A stretch of 64,000 nt of DNA from Isoetes taiwanensis (taxonomy: Eukaryota; Streptophyta; Lycopodiopsida; Isoetales; Isoetaceae): the NCBI GenBank assembly GCA_021234155.1, contig JAJEKV010000032.1:13594283-13658282 (forward strand). The letters run 5' to 3'. Positions 1 to 11,700 of the stretch are shown here, piece after piece (the stretch's first letter is position 1; every line of letters begins with the position of its first letter). The notes under the pieces are model-generated. The model was not told where the DNA came from. It worked only from the letters and a program-made list of their open reading frames with translations, and did not search any database. The position numbers and the translations under genes are program-made.

Positions 1-696
1 GCCCAAAGGGAATTGCCATCAGAAATCCATGCATGTGCCCCTGCTCAATGCAACCTAGGAGGAGCAAATAAGTTTGCCACAGAGAGGGATTTACAGCATG
101 TTACTGTGGAAGATCTCAAGAATGATCCAGAAGAGGCTGAATTTGAAGCCCCAGCCAAGGAAAAACTCGGTGGAGATGCCCATGCCATTGCAGAACCAGC
201 CATAAATGATACTTGTGCACAAACTTGCAAGGATATCAGAGAATTGTATGGAGTTATCCTAATTGAAGCAGTGAGACTTACTCATGGTTCTGGAAAAGAT
301 GCAGAGAAGCTGCAGTCACTAGATTATCTCTTAGAAAATTCAGATGGAGACATATACTCACCAGGTACTTATATGACTTTTAATCCAGCTGATAATTACA
401 TTATTGAAGAAAAGCAAGATGTATTTTATGAGAGGAATTTCATTTCTAAATGCTCAAGGGAGGGAAAACAATATGACAGAAGTATGAGCAGTTTAGAAAT
501 GAAGAGAGAAGTGAATTTGAACGAGATATATCCCTCCTGCTGGAGAAAAGCAAAATATAAGAGAAGAAGGTATACTTTAGCGGAAAAAGAAGCAACAGAT
601 TTATTGGAAATGTGTTATGAATTTAGAGACGATCAAGAGATGATAAATCTGATTTTAGAGAATGAGATGCTATTGAAAGCATTTGGGATGGTTTGA
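1..696 (+). CDS. 3' end of an unrecognised protein-coding ORF, open at the left edge
   Basis: The reading frame is open from base 1 and ends at a TGA at 694-696, giving about 231 residues with the true start outside the window. The N-terminal part is acidic and the middle has a Cys pair (DTCAQTCKD). The C-terminal third is rich in Arg, Lys and Glu (KYKRRRYTLAEKEATDLLEM) and probably helical. I recognise no domain. About 150 bases after the stop comes a purine-rich tract followed by TGTTAGAATA, as at the 3' LTR of a Copia element, so this could be the end of a retroelement-associated ORF rather than a host gene. Lack of internal stops over nearly 700 bases supports real or recently real coding. 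Confidence 0.45.
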   Translation, partial: AQRELPSEIHACAPAQCNLGGANKFATERDLQHVTVEDLKNDPEEAEFEAPAKEKLGGDAHAIAEPAINDTCAQTCKDIRELYGVILIEAVRLTHGSGKDAEKLQSLDYLLENSDGDIYSPGTYMTFNPADNYIIEEKQDVFYERNFISKCSREGKQYDRSMSSLEMKREVNLNEIYPSCWRKAKYKRRRYTLAEKEATDLLEMCYEFRDDQEMINLILENEMLLKAFGMV

Positions 697-1003
697 TAGA
701 AATCGCCATTCATGGAACATAGAAAAAGAGATTCGCCGATTTGGAATGTAAGCTTATAAGGAGACAAAGAAAACATAAAAGGAAGGATCAAATCCTTCGT
801 GATGAAGCGATTCGGATCATGGCTGAGTTTGCGTTTGAGGGAGGGTGTTAGAATATGATCACCCCGCCAACTCAAAGATAGATGATGTGTCAGTCCATGT
901 CATATATTGAGTCGTGAATTTTTAAGGAAGAGTCGCGATCCGGGTCGATGCTTTTGTATAAGTTCTCTATTCTTAATACAAATCCAACTACCTATTCTCC
1001 ACC
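697..1003 (+). repeat. possible truncated Copia-type LTR preceded by a polypurine tract
   Basis: The purine-rich stretch TTTGAGGGAGGG (around 835-846) is followed immediately by TGTTAGAATATGATC, the usual junction of polypurine tract and 3' LTR in plant Copia elements. The next 150 bases have LTR-like character, including TTGTATAAGTTC near 953. I could not find a second LTR or a target duplication, so the right boundary is a guess. Confidence 0.3.
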
Positions 1004-1074
1004 ATTTCTCGTTTCTACTTAATCTTAAGACTTACAAATTCAGTTGGAAAAGTTATGAGAAAGTGAGGAAACAA

Positions 1075-1515
1075 CCCACTCTTCAAGCTCCCCATCATCT
1101 ACCATATCTTTCAATCTACATAGAAGCTGGCTGGCTAAGTGGAGCTTCGCAGAGTGGGCGGTGTAGTATGGCTATGGCGAGCCAACGAATCGATACAGGC
1201 CTCTCGTGGAAATGCATGCTGCGGAAGGCGGCATTCGCCTAACCATGTCTTCATCCCGCATGCAATTCAAACACAGGGGTAATCGCCGCTCTAAATTTAG
1301 GCCCAAATCAGCGTCTCTGAACCGCATGGCCGGAAGCGATTTTTGCAGCTCTTGAATTATAGATTGAAGGGCGCCCGGCTCAAAATCAGAGCATACTACC
1401 TCCGGCTCAGGGATTTTACCAAAACCCACATATCTGGCGACCTCATCTATCTTATCCATAATCGCGTAAGCAGCCCCATAATCTTTCGCCAGATTTCGGC
1501 AGATCTGCATGGAAA
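1075..1515 (-). pseudogene. RING-H2 finger protein pseudogene
   Basis: This minus-strand stretch is a degenerate copy of the intact RING-H2 gene at 61414-61923. The upstream half is readable in one frame (for example DKIDEVARYVGFGKIPEPEV and MRFRDADLGLNLERR) and matches the intact protein closely. The first zinc ligand is lost (LCLNC in place of CSVCLNC). The frame then breaks inside the RING, around 1240-1250, so the H-x2-H and distal CPLC ligands are not encoded in frame. Nucleotide similarity continues to about 1075, covering the C-terminal tail. The copy cannot make a zinc-binding RING and is best read as a dead paralogue. Confidence 0.85.
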
Positions 1516-2766
1516 ATCAACGCCATTGTTCGCCCGATCGATGCGCAGGGACCGCTCTCCAAGTTTTTTACCCCTTTTTTTTCTTTTTTTTTTCTGTTCT
1601 ATTTTTAGGTTTCTTTTCAGTGTTTGGCAAAGTCAGGGGAACAATATAAACCAACCTGTTGAAATTGAGAATTTTCTGGTTAGTTCGTGTGTCGTAGGAA
1701 TTTTTCCGGCATGTTTTGTTATGGTTTTCTATCGCCTCTAACACAAGATACCCTACTGACCAAATAACCATAGGAAATTTCAGATAAAACCTAAAAAGTT
1801 TGCTTAACACTAGTCCTTCCTTCCTAACCCTGTTAAAAGCCAGTCAATCCCAGTTTCCTCTATAAATCCCAGTTTCTAGACATCATCTTCAGCTTCCATA
1901 ACATGGTCCATAAAATGGACCCTAGTAGTACAATAGATTTTCGTGACTCAATCAGGCTATCCAATCTTACAATAAATGTATATTATGGCCCCTTCGTGTC
2001 CAACACAACACCCTGCCAAGCTTTGGCTTCTTAAAGTCCAACAATATTTAATGCTAATAAAGTGGCCCATCATAATATTTCGCCCAAATAAAAGGAGCTT
2101 GTCTAGACTAAAATCTAGATTGGCACTTTAACATCTTTTAGCTCAAGCTTTCTTGACTTCTATCTTGTCTCCTTCCAACGACCCAAGGAGTAAAACAGTT
2201 GAACACGTTCGTCTGACTTGAAAAGCTTAATAGTTCTTTTCGTAAACCTAAAATGTGCAACATACCTAACTAAATTGTGCTACTATGGCTATCGTAATAC
2301 ATTTTTTGCAACATATATTCAAAATTCACTGCTCAGATGTTATTTTACTTCAAAATTGCCTTAAGATCTCAGATTAAGAAGAACCAGCAAACCCAGAGCT
2401 AAAACAACTTAGGAGCCCCCAATCTGTTTGAAATCCACTTAAAGAGAGTACCAACAGATGACTCTAGCAAACCATAAGTAAGAAAACCTAATCATAAATG
2501 CCCGCATTGCCACAAAAAGAGAGAATGGTCCATGAAGATCAAAGAGATCTATAGAACCAAAACAAAAAACACAGCAGACCTATGAATAGCCTTAGGATTA
2601 CATGCTTTCATGAGCTGACTCACGAAATTTTTAACTTATGGGTAGGATAATACAAGATGGCACGCAAATCATGGAACTACAATTCACATCAAAGGGACAA
2701 TGTCCAATCAACTTATCCTCAATATGTCCCCGAGGTCCATTCGTGGCAATGGATGGATTGGTAGAA
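1516..2766. other. no gene seen; AT-rich with a homopyrimidine tract
   Basis: Nothing coding is supported here. A pyrimidine-rich run (mainly T, with a few C) lies at about 1564-1596. The rest is stop-rich AT-biased sequence without a recognisable repeat. Confidence 0.5.
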
Positions 2767-2998
2767 ACATATGCCTAGTACCTTTGGTATTTTTCTTGTT
2801 TTCAAATTAATGAAGGTGATGCCGAAGTTAAAAGATAGGGCAAATGATATTGAAGTTGAAACATAGGGCAAATATTGAACTTACATATGCCTAGCATCTT
2901 TGTATTTTTCTTGTTTTCAAAGTAATGAAGGGAATGTTGCAGTTAAAAGGTAGGGCAAATGCTACGAAGTTGAAAGATAGGATAAATATGTTGTTTAC
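2767..2998 (+). repeat. two-copy tandem repeat, unit about 116 bp
   Basis: ACATATGCCTAG occurs at 2768 and again at 2883. The intervening sequence is repeated with moderate divergence, including TTTTTCTTGTTTTCAAA and an inner AGTTGAAA-ATAGGGCAAAT motif that occurs four times overall. The array therefore has a higher-order 116-bp unit made of two shorter half-repeats. Confidence 0.75.
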
Positions 2999-3092
2999 TC
3001 TAGCACATTTAAATATAGCATTCTTGCCCATCCAAACTTATGCAATTACAGCCTAGAATAGCGCACATGATGCATCAAAATACCTTGCAACC

Positions 3093-4100
3093 TTATTTAA
3101 CAACCCCCGACTTAGAACAGATAAACTTAAACACTGAGGTTGAGCAACTAGATTTCATCTCCCCAAATGGACTTACACCATCAAATGCCAATCCAAATCT
3201 GATGTTGTGGGGGTCTTCGGCAAAATCGGGCCATGTATCATTGCTACGACGCCATGCTGGTGAATCAGATACATACCTACATATATCATATGTACTTACA
3301 TTGTTAGCATGTCATGTCATCTGTCTTGCCATTGATGGACATTCATAGAATTTCAACAGCCGAGGAATGATAGGAAAGTAACGCACAACTTTACGCGTAC
3401 TAGGTTTGCCCTTTTTGCCCCATCGACTTTCTTGGCATTTTTCATTTGGGCAAAAATCAAGGTAAGAATACTCTCCTCTGTAAAGAACACAATCATTTGG
3501 GCAAGCATGAATAGACTCATACTCCAAACCAAGATCCTTCATCAACTTTTGTGCATTCCTCTCAAAAAGCCTTAAAAGATCATCAAGACTAGCATTTGAC
3601 AATCCATGTATAGTTTCAAATTCAGAATCAAAAGTATGGTAGATAGCATATTCAATGAACTTCCATCATATAATGGTTTTAAAGGATCACCATCGCCATC
3701 ACATTCTGGGTATCCGTTACTTATCTAATCTCCATCATTATTGCCATCACATGCTGGATCTCCATCATTTATCTGATCTCCATTATTGCTACTTGGGGAA
3801 TCATCCTTAACACCTTCAAAAGGTATGTGACTTTCATAGTCGTTATCAATTAGCATAAAAGGTGTCTTGTATTGTTTGTGACATTGTATCCGTACATCTA
3901 GTTTCCTGCATTGTGCTAAAAACTTAAAAAAAAAAGAGAAAAAAAAACATGCTAATTAATTCAAAGGTTTGAAGTCCACACCTGTTTTAATTGATGACTC
4001 CAACCATTACGTTTCAGATGCTGATGAATGGTGTCAAGCGACTTCAGTCTTGTTCCATTGCATTTACTACACAGACACAACTGAAACTCCATCTTTTATG
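3093..4100 (-). pseudogene. CACTA (En/Spm) TNP2-type transposase relic
   Basis: Read on the minus strand this is the N-terminal part of a TNP2-like transposase, the DNA-cutting enzyme of CACTA elements. First comes a transposase-associated domain at about 4095-3980 (CLCSKCNGTRLKS followed by IHQHLKRNGW). An acidic Asp/Gly/Asn-rich linker follows (DGDPACDGNNDGD), then PLYDGS and the family hallmarks at 3602-3312 (IHACPNDCVLYRGEY, CPNEKCQESRW, FYECPSMARQMT). After a frameshift near 3312 the next block continues in another frame (HANNVSTYD, then WPDFAEDPHNIRFGLAFDG) to a stop at 3093-3095. There is an in-frame stop near 3735, and the catalytic C-terminal half is missing. No TIRs of this element were found. 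Confidence 0.85.
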
Positions 4101-4860
4101 GCTTGGTTCTTCAATTCTTTTTTTTTTGAAGAACTGTGTCATCAATATATTAAAAGAATGGTAATGTTACAAAGCAAGTGAGGAGGAAAGAGAACTGCCC
4201 CAAAGAGACAGCGATACCTCGACACTCCACAACAAACTCACAGAAAAACTGCAACTCTACTGCTGTACATACATCAACCTCTATTAAAAATGTAGATAAT
4301 CAGCAAATGCATACATCAACCTCTGTGAACATAACTATACCAATGTTCACAAACTTAAAAACAAACTAAAGATTATTATTGTCTTTGTACTTAGGTAATT
4401 TCCTAGATAATCTCACAAATAAATATACAATGCTATTTCTTTAGCAATGGTATATCATATGTATTCAACCCAACTTCAATGCATAGATATTATGTGCACA
4501 TTCTCTAGATTCAATATCACAATCCAAATGTCCTAGGCAATGTCAACCTAATTCATACCTTCAAATGAACAAATTGATTTTACAAAAATACATAAGCAAA
4601 TATAAGAAATGAATTGTAACCAATTCTAATGTTCATTTGGTATTGACTTGCTGCAACATATTTGACTTCCACAAGAAACACTGAAGTACCTGTGATCTGA
4701 GAATGAAATGCTCTTGTAATCATTGTATATTTATTATCTAACTTCTATTTATTCTACAATAAACTTAAAATTGGTTTCATAGTATCATTACATTTGATGA
4801 TATCGAAGAAGCCATTACAAATCATAATTGTTAGAGATGCTCAAAACATCATATAAAAAG
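4101..4860. other. no gene seen
   Basis: AT-rich, stop-dense sequence. One short internal repetition (ATACATCAACCTCT at about 4268 and 4310) is visible. I see no conserved coding block. Confidence 0.4.
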
Positions 4861-4976
4861 ACAAAAGAAATGGAAAATGAGGGAAAAAGGAAAACATACC
4901 CGCGAAATGCTCTCTTCCATTTTCTTGATCTCAGGTCTGTCATGAGAAGGCGAGGCCTGAGCGGAAGTGCCACACC

Positions 4977-5290
4977 ATGGAGTTCGAAGATGGACAGACG
5001 CTTGAATATGCAACCTCAAAATCAGGTACAGAAAATCCGACGAGGTTAGAACTAGATACTGATGATAGCGATGAGGAAAGCCTTGATGAGGAGGTATCTT
5101 CCCCAACTCCAAAAAGGCCTACAATGCGGAGAAAGAAGCCTATGAAGATGGAGAAGCTTCTTACTAGGAAAAGGATTGAAGCATATGATCGTCCATCTGC
5201 TCAGACTATCTTGGATGGTAGCATTTCTCTATCAAACATTCAAAATGAGAAAAACTCAAGATACCAGATGAATGGAGTAAAGACAGCATG
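4977..5290 (+). CDS. exon-like block of an unrecognised acidic/basic protein
   Basis: An open frame encodes a mixed-charge segment: an acidic stretch (DTDDSDEESLDEEVSS) followed by a basic stretch (KRPTMRRKKPMKMEKLL), the pattern of a low-complexity nuclear protein. It runs to AAGACAGCAT|GTAAGC at about 5289, which looks like a splice donor. A second exon-like block at 5760-5839 is bounded by TTGCCAG and GGTAAG and encodes ARQNDKNEVGLSCGGINESK. A related block at about 7290-7370 encodes SRQNESNARGKELSCDQING, so an exon appears to have been duplicated. No domain is recognised; this could be a decayed host gene. Confidence 0.35.
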
Positions 5291-5510
5291 TAAGCATTCT
5301 TCCTATTTCGGGATATGTTTCATTTATTGCTATATTTGGTGAGGGGATTTAATGCAGACCAAAGACACGAAGGTTTGCATTCTTTGAGTTTATTTCTTAT
5401 CTTTCATTTTCATCACTGTCCATACATCTTTTATATATATGTCTTGCTTTTATGTTACTTCTGCAAACTCATAAATGCCATTCATGGACAAGGATCAACT
5501 GAAGATCTCT

Positions 5511-5512
<2 letters not shown>

Positions 5513-5548
<36 letters not shown>
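5513..5548 (+). repeat. poly(T) tract of 36 bases inside an imperfect direct duplication
   Basis: Thirty-six consecutive T residues, then a C and more T. The sequence before the run (GCAAACTCATAAATGCC...GATCAACTGAAG) resembles the sequence after it at about 5588-5640 (GCAAACTCATTATTAAGGG...GATTAATCGAAG). The T run therefore sits between two diverged copies of a block of about 55 bp. Confidence 0.8.
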
Positions 5549-5759
5549 CTTTTTTGCAAAGTTCATATATGCATGCTTGGATGTTGCTTTTGCAAACTCA
5601 TTATTAAGGGATATGGATTAATCGAAGCCTCTGGTTTCTTGTTCTTTGTTGTAGATAAAGAACCCTTGATTTCAAACACCTGCCCTGATAGAATGAGAAA
5701 TGATGTTATTTCATATATTTAAAATTCTATAAGATATCTAACATCTAATTCTTTGCCAG

Positions 5760-5839
5760 ATCCATCTTCAAGGCAAGGCAGAATGATAAAAACGAAGTGG
5801 GATTATCTTGTGGTGGAATAAATGAAAGTAAGAGCACAG
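5760..5839 (+). CDS. candidate internal exon of the unrecognised gene
   Basis: An 80-base block between an acceptor-like TTCTTTGCCAG and a donor-like CACAGGTAAG. It encodes a short hydrophilic peptide containing VGLSCGGINES, and a diverged copy lies at about 7290-7370 (ELSCDQINGNG). Conservation of the peptide pattern between the two copies is the main support. Confidence 0.3.
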
Positions 5840-5986
5840 GTAAGTCTACTTTTAAGTCTGAACTATTTACAGTCTGCTGCAAATGGTATGTGTCGATGGA
5901 AGCTAAGTCTCTCTTTAATTTATTTCTTGCTACGTGTAATCAAATACATGGATGCAGTTCTCATTTCTCTCTAGTTTATAGAGTGG

Positions 5987-6076
5987 TTTTCTAATGTTCA
6001 ATGCTTCTAATATTTATTTTCTCATGTTCAATGCTTCTAATATTTATTTTCTAATGTTCAATCCTTCTCATATTTA
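5987..6076 (+). repeat. three tandem copies of a 30-bp unit
   Basis: The unit TTTTCTAATGTTCAATGCTT plus CTAATATTTA occurs three times in register at 5987-6016, 6017-6046 and 6047-6076. The second copy has one substitution and the third has two. Confidence 0.95.
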
Positions 6077-6509
6077 TACACATTTCATAGTTAGCATACG
6101 TGCCATACATCTAAGTCAGTATTTGTGTGGAATGGCTAACCTATTTTCTGCCTTCATAAGATGTAAATTATTTTAAAACTACATCTTATAATTATAGCAA
6201 CATAATAAAGGGTTCAATTCCCTAGTTTTAGAATGTTCTTCACATTCATTTCAAGGGTTCCATCTCCTTAGTCTTAGAATCTGCTTTCCTATATAGCTTT
6301 TAGAGCACTAATTATCAAATGCAGAGATAATGTTTGCATTTTTTTACTTTGGAACGATGAATAATAGCATTTCCTGAGTGAAACCCCATGTCTGAGATGC
6401 CTGGATCTCTTTTGCCATATTTGGGGCTTCAACATATTCATGGCACAGCTCAAATCGGGCAAAGAGATGATCCAAAAGATGGGTTTCTCTCTAGAAGTAT
6501 CAAATCCGA

Positions 6510-6749
6510 TTGGAGATATTAAAGAAGGGAATGGGAGTCATGATTTATGTGCTTAAATGCAGTTGGAATTGGGGCTATGTTTTATTAAGAAAGTCTAGAA
6601 TTGGGAACTATTCTTTGGCTAACTTAGGTGTTAAACATGCGGCTAGAGATAATGATGAAATGATAGATGAGTCTAGACTAAGATTGAAAAGGGAAGCATT
6701 GAAGAGAGAACATGCTGCAGAAATAAATGGCCTGATGCCTAGCATGTGA
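6510..6749 (+). CDS. unrecognised ORF fragment, probably part of a decayed gene
   Basis: A 79-residue frame whose last third looks helical and charged (RLRLKREALKREHAAEING). It follows an ATGCAG acceptor-like site near 6562. I recognise no family, and the neighbouring exon-like blocks at 4977, 5760 and 7290 may belong to the same former gene. Confidence 0.25.
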   Translation: MEILKKGMGVMIYVLKCSWNWGYVLLRKSRIGNYSLANLGVKHAARDNDEMIDESRLRLKREALKREHAAEINGLMPSM

Positions 6750-7289
6750 CCTTTGCATTCTAAAATAATTCCCTAGTATGCCCAATCAAAAAAGCAAATC
6801 AGATGTAATAAGATGCCAGAATAGAAGAATTAAACAGACTACTGATGCCAAAATGAAAGAATTTAACGATTTACTTGCTCTAACTTATCTCATCTCTTAT
6901 TCAAGGCTCAAATATCTATGTAATGACTCAATTCTCAAATTTCTATGTAATGGCTCAATTCTGTTATTTTGCGTTATAGCCATAGTACAGCTTGCAAACA
7001 CTGAAATGGTGGATCCTTAAGTATCTATATCCCACCATCTGACAATCATATGGGCTTCAGCAGCTTGTTCTAGTCCCCTCCACATAGTTTGTGTAATTAT
7101 CTGCTTCACTATCAGGTAAATATGATCTAAAGGGTTCAAATCCCTTGATTCATTTTTCACAATTAATCAGTTGAAGGATGTTTTGTCATCTTGTATTGCC
7201 GTTTTCTTTGTTATATTGTTTTCTCTAGTAGTTTAGAAATAAGATGGTTGTTGATTAGAAATCGTTCTTGCACTAGTTAAAAAACAAAA

Positions 7290-7950
7290 GCGAAGCATCT
7301 CCACTTCTAGGCAGAATGAATCAAATGCACGAGGAAAGGAACTTTCTTGCGATCAAATAAATGGAAATGGGACTACTTATAAGTTGCTATGCTCTTCTTT
7401 GAGAATCTTTATTTGTTTAGCCATTTATTTCTGTAGTCCATTTTTCCTCTGCCAACAAACTTTATTGCTGATGTTGTGATGCTGCAACGGCTTCTAGACA
7501 TCTTAAGGCAAAATGTAGCTACATATTTTCTTTATTAGAACTTTGTAGCTTTTCTAATAACATCTCAAGATCCGCGTGAAGACCAACCCAGAGTCATGTT
7601 CAGACCACCTTGTTTTGATATCTTAGATGTGATTCTTTTGATTGCATTTGCCATACAAGCTTCTCGTTATCTGACTGATATTGCCCCCTATATTTGCTTT
7701 CTCTTCAAAAATTTTCACCAGCGTAGACACTGCTGATAGTACAGGACCACTAGCTTCAGGAACCTTGTTTTGACTTATTCTGCTAGCCACTAGCAGGTGC
7801 TACTTGTCAGCTCGTTGTATTTCCTAAGGCTTCAATATGTGGTCTAAATGCATTTGCCTTTTCTACATCCTGGCTATTTTGGTCAATTGACCTTTTTTTA
7901 AGTTTTTCTAATTGAGAAACCCAAGCTGCAGTGTCTTAGCAAACATCCCG
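7290..7950. other. duplicated exon-like block, otherwise nothing seen
   Basis: The first 80 bases are a diverged copy of the exon-like block at 5760-5839. The remaining 580 bases are stop-rich in all frames, and I see no gene. Confidence 0.3.
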
Positions 7951-8425
7951 AATTGCTCTATCTGAGTTGCAAGTACAAATTCCAATATTTTTTGTGCCTC
8001 ATGCAACCCATATTCCAAATTATCTTCATTGTATTCCGTCATTAACCTCTTATTCTATTCCGACTCCAAATTCTTTTCTGTGGCAACTAAAGCCATCAAC
8101 CAGGATACTGTACAAAATTACATTGGAGATTATTACCTACAACAATCATATTTCTAAGCATAGCATATGCCTTATCCATTTCATTAGCCTTGCAAAAGCC
8201 ATGGCTTAGCATTGTATATGCAACAACATCAAGTACACAGCCAGCCTGATCCATCCTTTTTTTTACCATCAACAAGAGCGCAGTAAGTTATCAAATCTAC
8301 TGCATGACCGCAGTCATAAGAGAATAACAGTTGGCACAATTTAGACTATGCTCGCTACTTTCTATTGTTTTATAAACTTTAAGTGCTTCATCTAATGCTG
8401 GCTTTTTAGCATTAGAAAGTTCCTG
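7950..8425 (-). pseudogene. pentatricopeptide repeat (PPR) protein relic
   Basis: On the minus strand the readable blocks are helical-repeat segments of a P-class PPR protein, a family of organellar RNA-binding proteins. They are DEALKVYKTIESSEHS near 8390, then DVVAYTMLSHGFCKANEMDK with AYAMLRNMI near 8210-8150, then YSILVDGFSCHRKEFG near 8100-8060. The A-helix pattern (VVAYTMLSHGFCK) and the roughly 35-residue spacing are typical. Several stops and frame changes separate the blocks, so it is not functional. It lies just outside the left end of GGGTA element 1. Confidence 0.65.
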
Positions 8426-8528
8426 TTGCAATAGGATAAGCTCAGATCTGAGAGTTGGATACAAATAGATCTAGAGCAGGCTTGCTTCGAAGCTATTAGC
8501 AAGATACAGTAGATTTAGCATTAATATA

Positions 8529-8588
8529 GGGTAAAAGAAAGCTAGGGTGTCTAAAAAAAATGCCCTTACATTATGTATAATGTAGGGC
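8529..8588 (+). repeat. left TIR of element 1 plus subterminal palindrome
   Basis: The 23-bp TIR is followed at about 8561-8588 by a near-perfect hairpin in which GCCCTTACATTAT pairs with ATAATGTAGGGC. The same hairpin is next to the right TIR of element 2 (about 53242-53269), so this end type is conserved. It is a plausible transposase binding site. Confidence 0.85.
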
Positions 8589-8982
8589 ACGTAGGCACCC
8601 GTTTTTGTTTTTTGTTTTTTTAATTTTAGTTAGTTGGGATATGTAATCATTAGGAATAGCCACGTCAACAATTCAAAATTATGAGTGGCAGTGGCAACCA
8701 GAACGGACCTTCATTGCGATTTTTCGGAGGGAGATTGCGAAGTGTTTCCTCTTTAGGAAAAAAATTTGCCGTCATTCCAATTTTTGGTGTTTCTGTGTGA
8801 TCAATGAAGCAATTCAATTGCAATTTGTTCTTATTCCTCGAAATCCTTGCTCAAGTCCAAGCAATGGACGCCTTTGCCTCCCGGAAGTCACCTAGATTAA
8901 ATAAGAACATGAAAACAGTCGATTCTAGCAAGAAAGCAAAAAAAAAAAAAAACAAGAGGAGGGTTCAAGCATTTGAAGAACC

Positions 8983-9332
8983 TGATAGAACTAGTGCAAA
9001 ACCAGCACAAACCCCGCAAGATTGACTCAAGAGATAGAATGGAAGAACAAGAATGACTCTATTGAGAAAAGGAATAGGAAATACAATCTCTACTTCTGAG
9101 CCTTGCATAGTACATAACATACAATCAATATATACAACCGGTGAGACTAAGAATAGTAGTCTATCGTTTAACCACCGTCCACTAATTACGGCACTGATTT
9201 AGGGTCGGTGCTCAGTGCTGACAAAGCGCTACCTTCTGTACATTTCAGCACCTTCTCAGCACCTGTGTGCTAAGTGCTGAACCACTGCTGTTTCAACACA
9301 TTATGCTTAGTCAGCATATTTATATTCCAACA
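8983..9332 (-). repeat. 3' LTR of the Copia element
   Basis: This 350-bp LTR has TGTTGGAATA at its 5' end and CTAGTTCTATCA at its 3' end when read on the minus strand. It pairs with the LTR at 13862-14210. Confidence 0.95.
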
Positions 9333-9368
9333 CTCTCCCTTAAATGTTGCTGACTAAGCAGAAGAAAA

Positions 9369-11700
9369 TCAGCTGAAACTAAGGTAATTGTTCTCTCCCT
9401 TCAGCTGCAATTTCTTCATGCCCAAACTCTCCTTCACATTGACGAACTTGGATCCAACTAATGGTTTGGTAAAGCCATCAGCAAACTGATCATGTGAGGA
9501 GCAATGAACAAGTTGAGAAGATCCCATTTGGATCTGCTCACGGACAAAACACAAGTGGGTGTCAAGGTGTTTTGTCTTTGGGTGGTACTTAGCATCCTTG
9601 GCAAGATGGATGGTACTTGTGTTGTCACACAATATAATAGCCAAGAATGGAGGTACTTGCAGATCTGTCCACAAATGTTTAAGCCACAACAATTCCTGCA
9701 TCCCAACACTGAGTGCTTTGAATTCTGCCTCCGTGGTGTTTGATTGACATCATGATCTGTCTTTTGTACAACCATGTCGCGACGTTAGGCCCTATGAACG
9801 TGACCATCCTGTTGTGGACCTCCCCGCTATCATGACAATTAGCATGATGCGCATCAACAAAGCATTTGGAAATCGAGGACCTCGATAAAAGAGACCTTCT
9901 GTGAAGTTCCCTTCGGATATGCCGGTAGTCTTTTAGCGACCTTCGGCGATTGCCTGGGATTGCTCATGAATCGCTTTCGGCCTCCCACGGCAAAAGAGAT
10001 ATCAGGTCTAGTGTTTGTGGAGATATATCGGCGCCGCGTACCAAGCCGATAGAGTGTGGGATCACACTCCTCACCATCGAAATCAAGCTCAAGCCTTGTG
10101 CACGAATCAAAAGGACTTGCCACGACCTTGCAATCTTGCATACGATCTTCTTTGTAACATTTCTTTGATATATGGCGAGAAAGATCGATGCCATCCGAAA
10201 GTCTTTGCCACACTTCTACACCTAAACAGTAATGCATAAGGCCAAGGTCAGTCCTCTCGAAGGACGAAGATAACTTCAACTTCAATGTAGAAATCAGCAC
10301 ATCAGCATCTCCTGTGATGATCAAATCATCAACATACAAAACCACAATGCACATTCGGCCTTCATGTGATTTGTAATAAAGATTGGAGTTTGCTGCACTT
10401 CTGTTGAACCTCTGCTCAAGAAAGACGGCATTAATTTTTGTATGCCAACATCTTGGAGCCTGCTTCAAGCCATAAATGCTTTTCTTCAAATGACAAACCA
10501 ATTGCTCCTTCCCTTGAACAACAAATCCTGGAGGTTGAGTCATATAGACCTCTTCCTCCAAATCACCATTCAAAAAAACAGACTTAATGTCCATTTGAAA
10601 CATTAACCAACCTTTCATCGCAGCAAGAGCTATAACTGATCTAATAGTGGACATTCTGGCTACGGGAGCAAAGACTTCATCATAATCTGTGCAAAACCCT
10701 TGGCTACAAGTCTAGCTTTGTGCTTTGACACTGTCCCATCAGCATGAAATTTGGTTTTAAACACCCATGTACAGCCAATAACTTGCTTATCAGCTGGGAG
10801 TTCAACCAATTTCCATGTGCCTTGCTTCAGCAATTGAGAGTATTCTTCTTCCATTGCATGCTGCCACTGCGGATCACTAGCTGCTTCATGAAAGGTTTGT
10901 GGATCAACATGATCCTGGAGCTTTGCCATTAAGGCAAGATTACATGATCCATTAGACTTCTCCTGTTTCTCCATCAGACGTGCTGATCTCCTAGGTTCAA
11001 CAACAGGTACAACAGGTGCTGCAACCGGTTCTGCAACAATTTGTTTCTTCTTGAGAGGTGCTGATCTCCTAGGTTCAACAACAGGAGGTATAGCAGGTGC
11101 TACAATGGGTGCTGTAACAGGTGGATCAGGTGCTACAGTACCTTCATGTGTGCTGGACTCCCTGTGAAAGGAACCAACCTGCTCATGGACCATAGGGCGA
11201 ATGGGATTGGGATCGTCCCGTGCCACTACTTCAGGCAAATATGAGTTCACTAGAGAAACCACTAGAGAAGGTCTACCAGCAGCTCCTATCAGGTCTCCAA
11301 CATCCAAGCTGCTCTCATTGTGAACTGCAGGAGAATCACTGGAAGATATACCATCATACACAGCATCTTCAGCGAACTGAACTGGCCTGCTTACAATAAC
11401 CTGCTTGTTGGAAGGATCATACAACTTGTAACCTCTCTGATTTTCAAGATACCCAATGAAGATGGCTTTGACAGCCCTATCATGCGACTTCCCATACTTT
11501 TTCAGCTTCTCGGCAGGTATGGAAGCATAAGCCAAGCATCCAAACACCCTCAAATGAGACACATCTGGTTTCATTCTCCAAAATGCTTCATAAGGAGTCA
11601 CATCCTGGACTGCCTTAGTAGGCGATCTATTTGCCAAATATGCTGCTGTCACTACTGCCTCTCCCCAAAAAGATTCAGGCAGTTGCTTGTGAATCATCAT
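9369..11700 (-). pseudogene. Copia pol: end of integrase, reverse transcriptase, RNase H
   Basis: Block 11700-10660 begins with the end of the integrase region (HKQLPESFWGEAVVTAAYL) and enters RT (TWVFKTKFHADGTVSKHKAR). Block 10654-9854 holds the RT core (FQMDIKSVFLNGDLEEEVYM, GLKQAPRCWH and the catalytic YVDDLIITGD). Block 9701-9369 is RNase H (ILCDNTSTIHLAKD, YHPKTKHLD). Frameshifts lie near 11700, near 10655-10690 and between 9854 and 9775. The polyprotein is inactive as it stands. Confidence 0.93.

Noticed and set aside
6200-7150. GGGTTCAAATCCC-like words (6205, 7126, also 23803) as tRNA or SINE B boxes
   Set aside because: No matching A box, acceptor stem or poly(A) tail at the right distance. 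The words are short palindromes.
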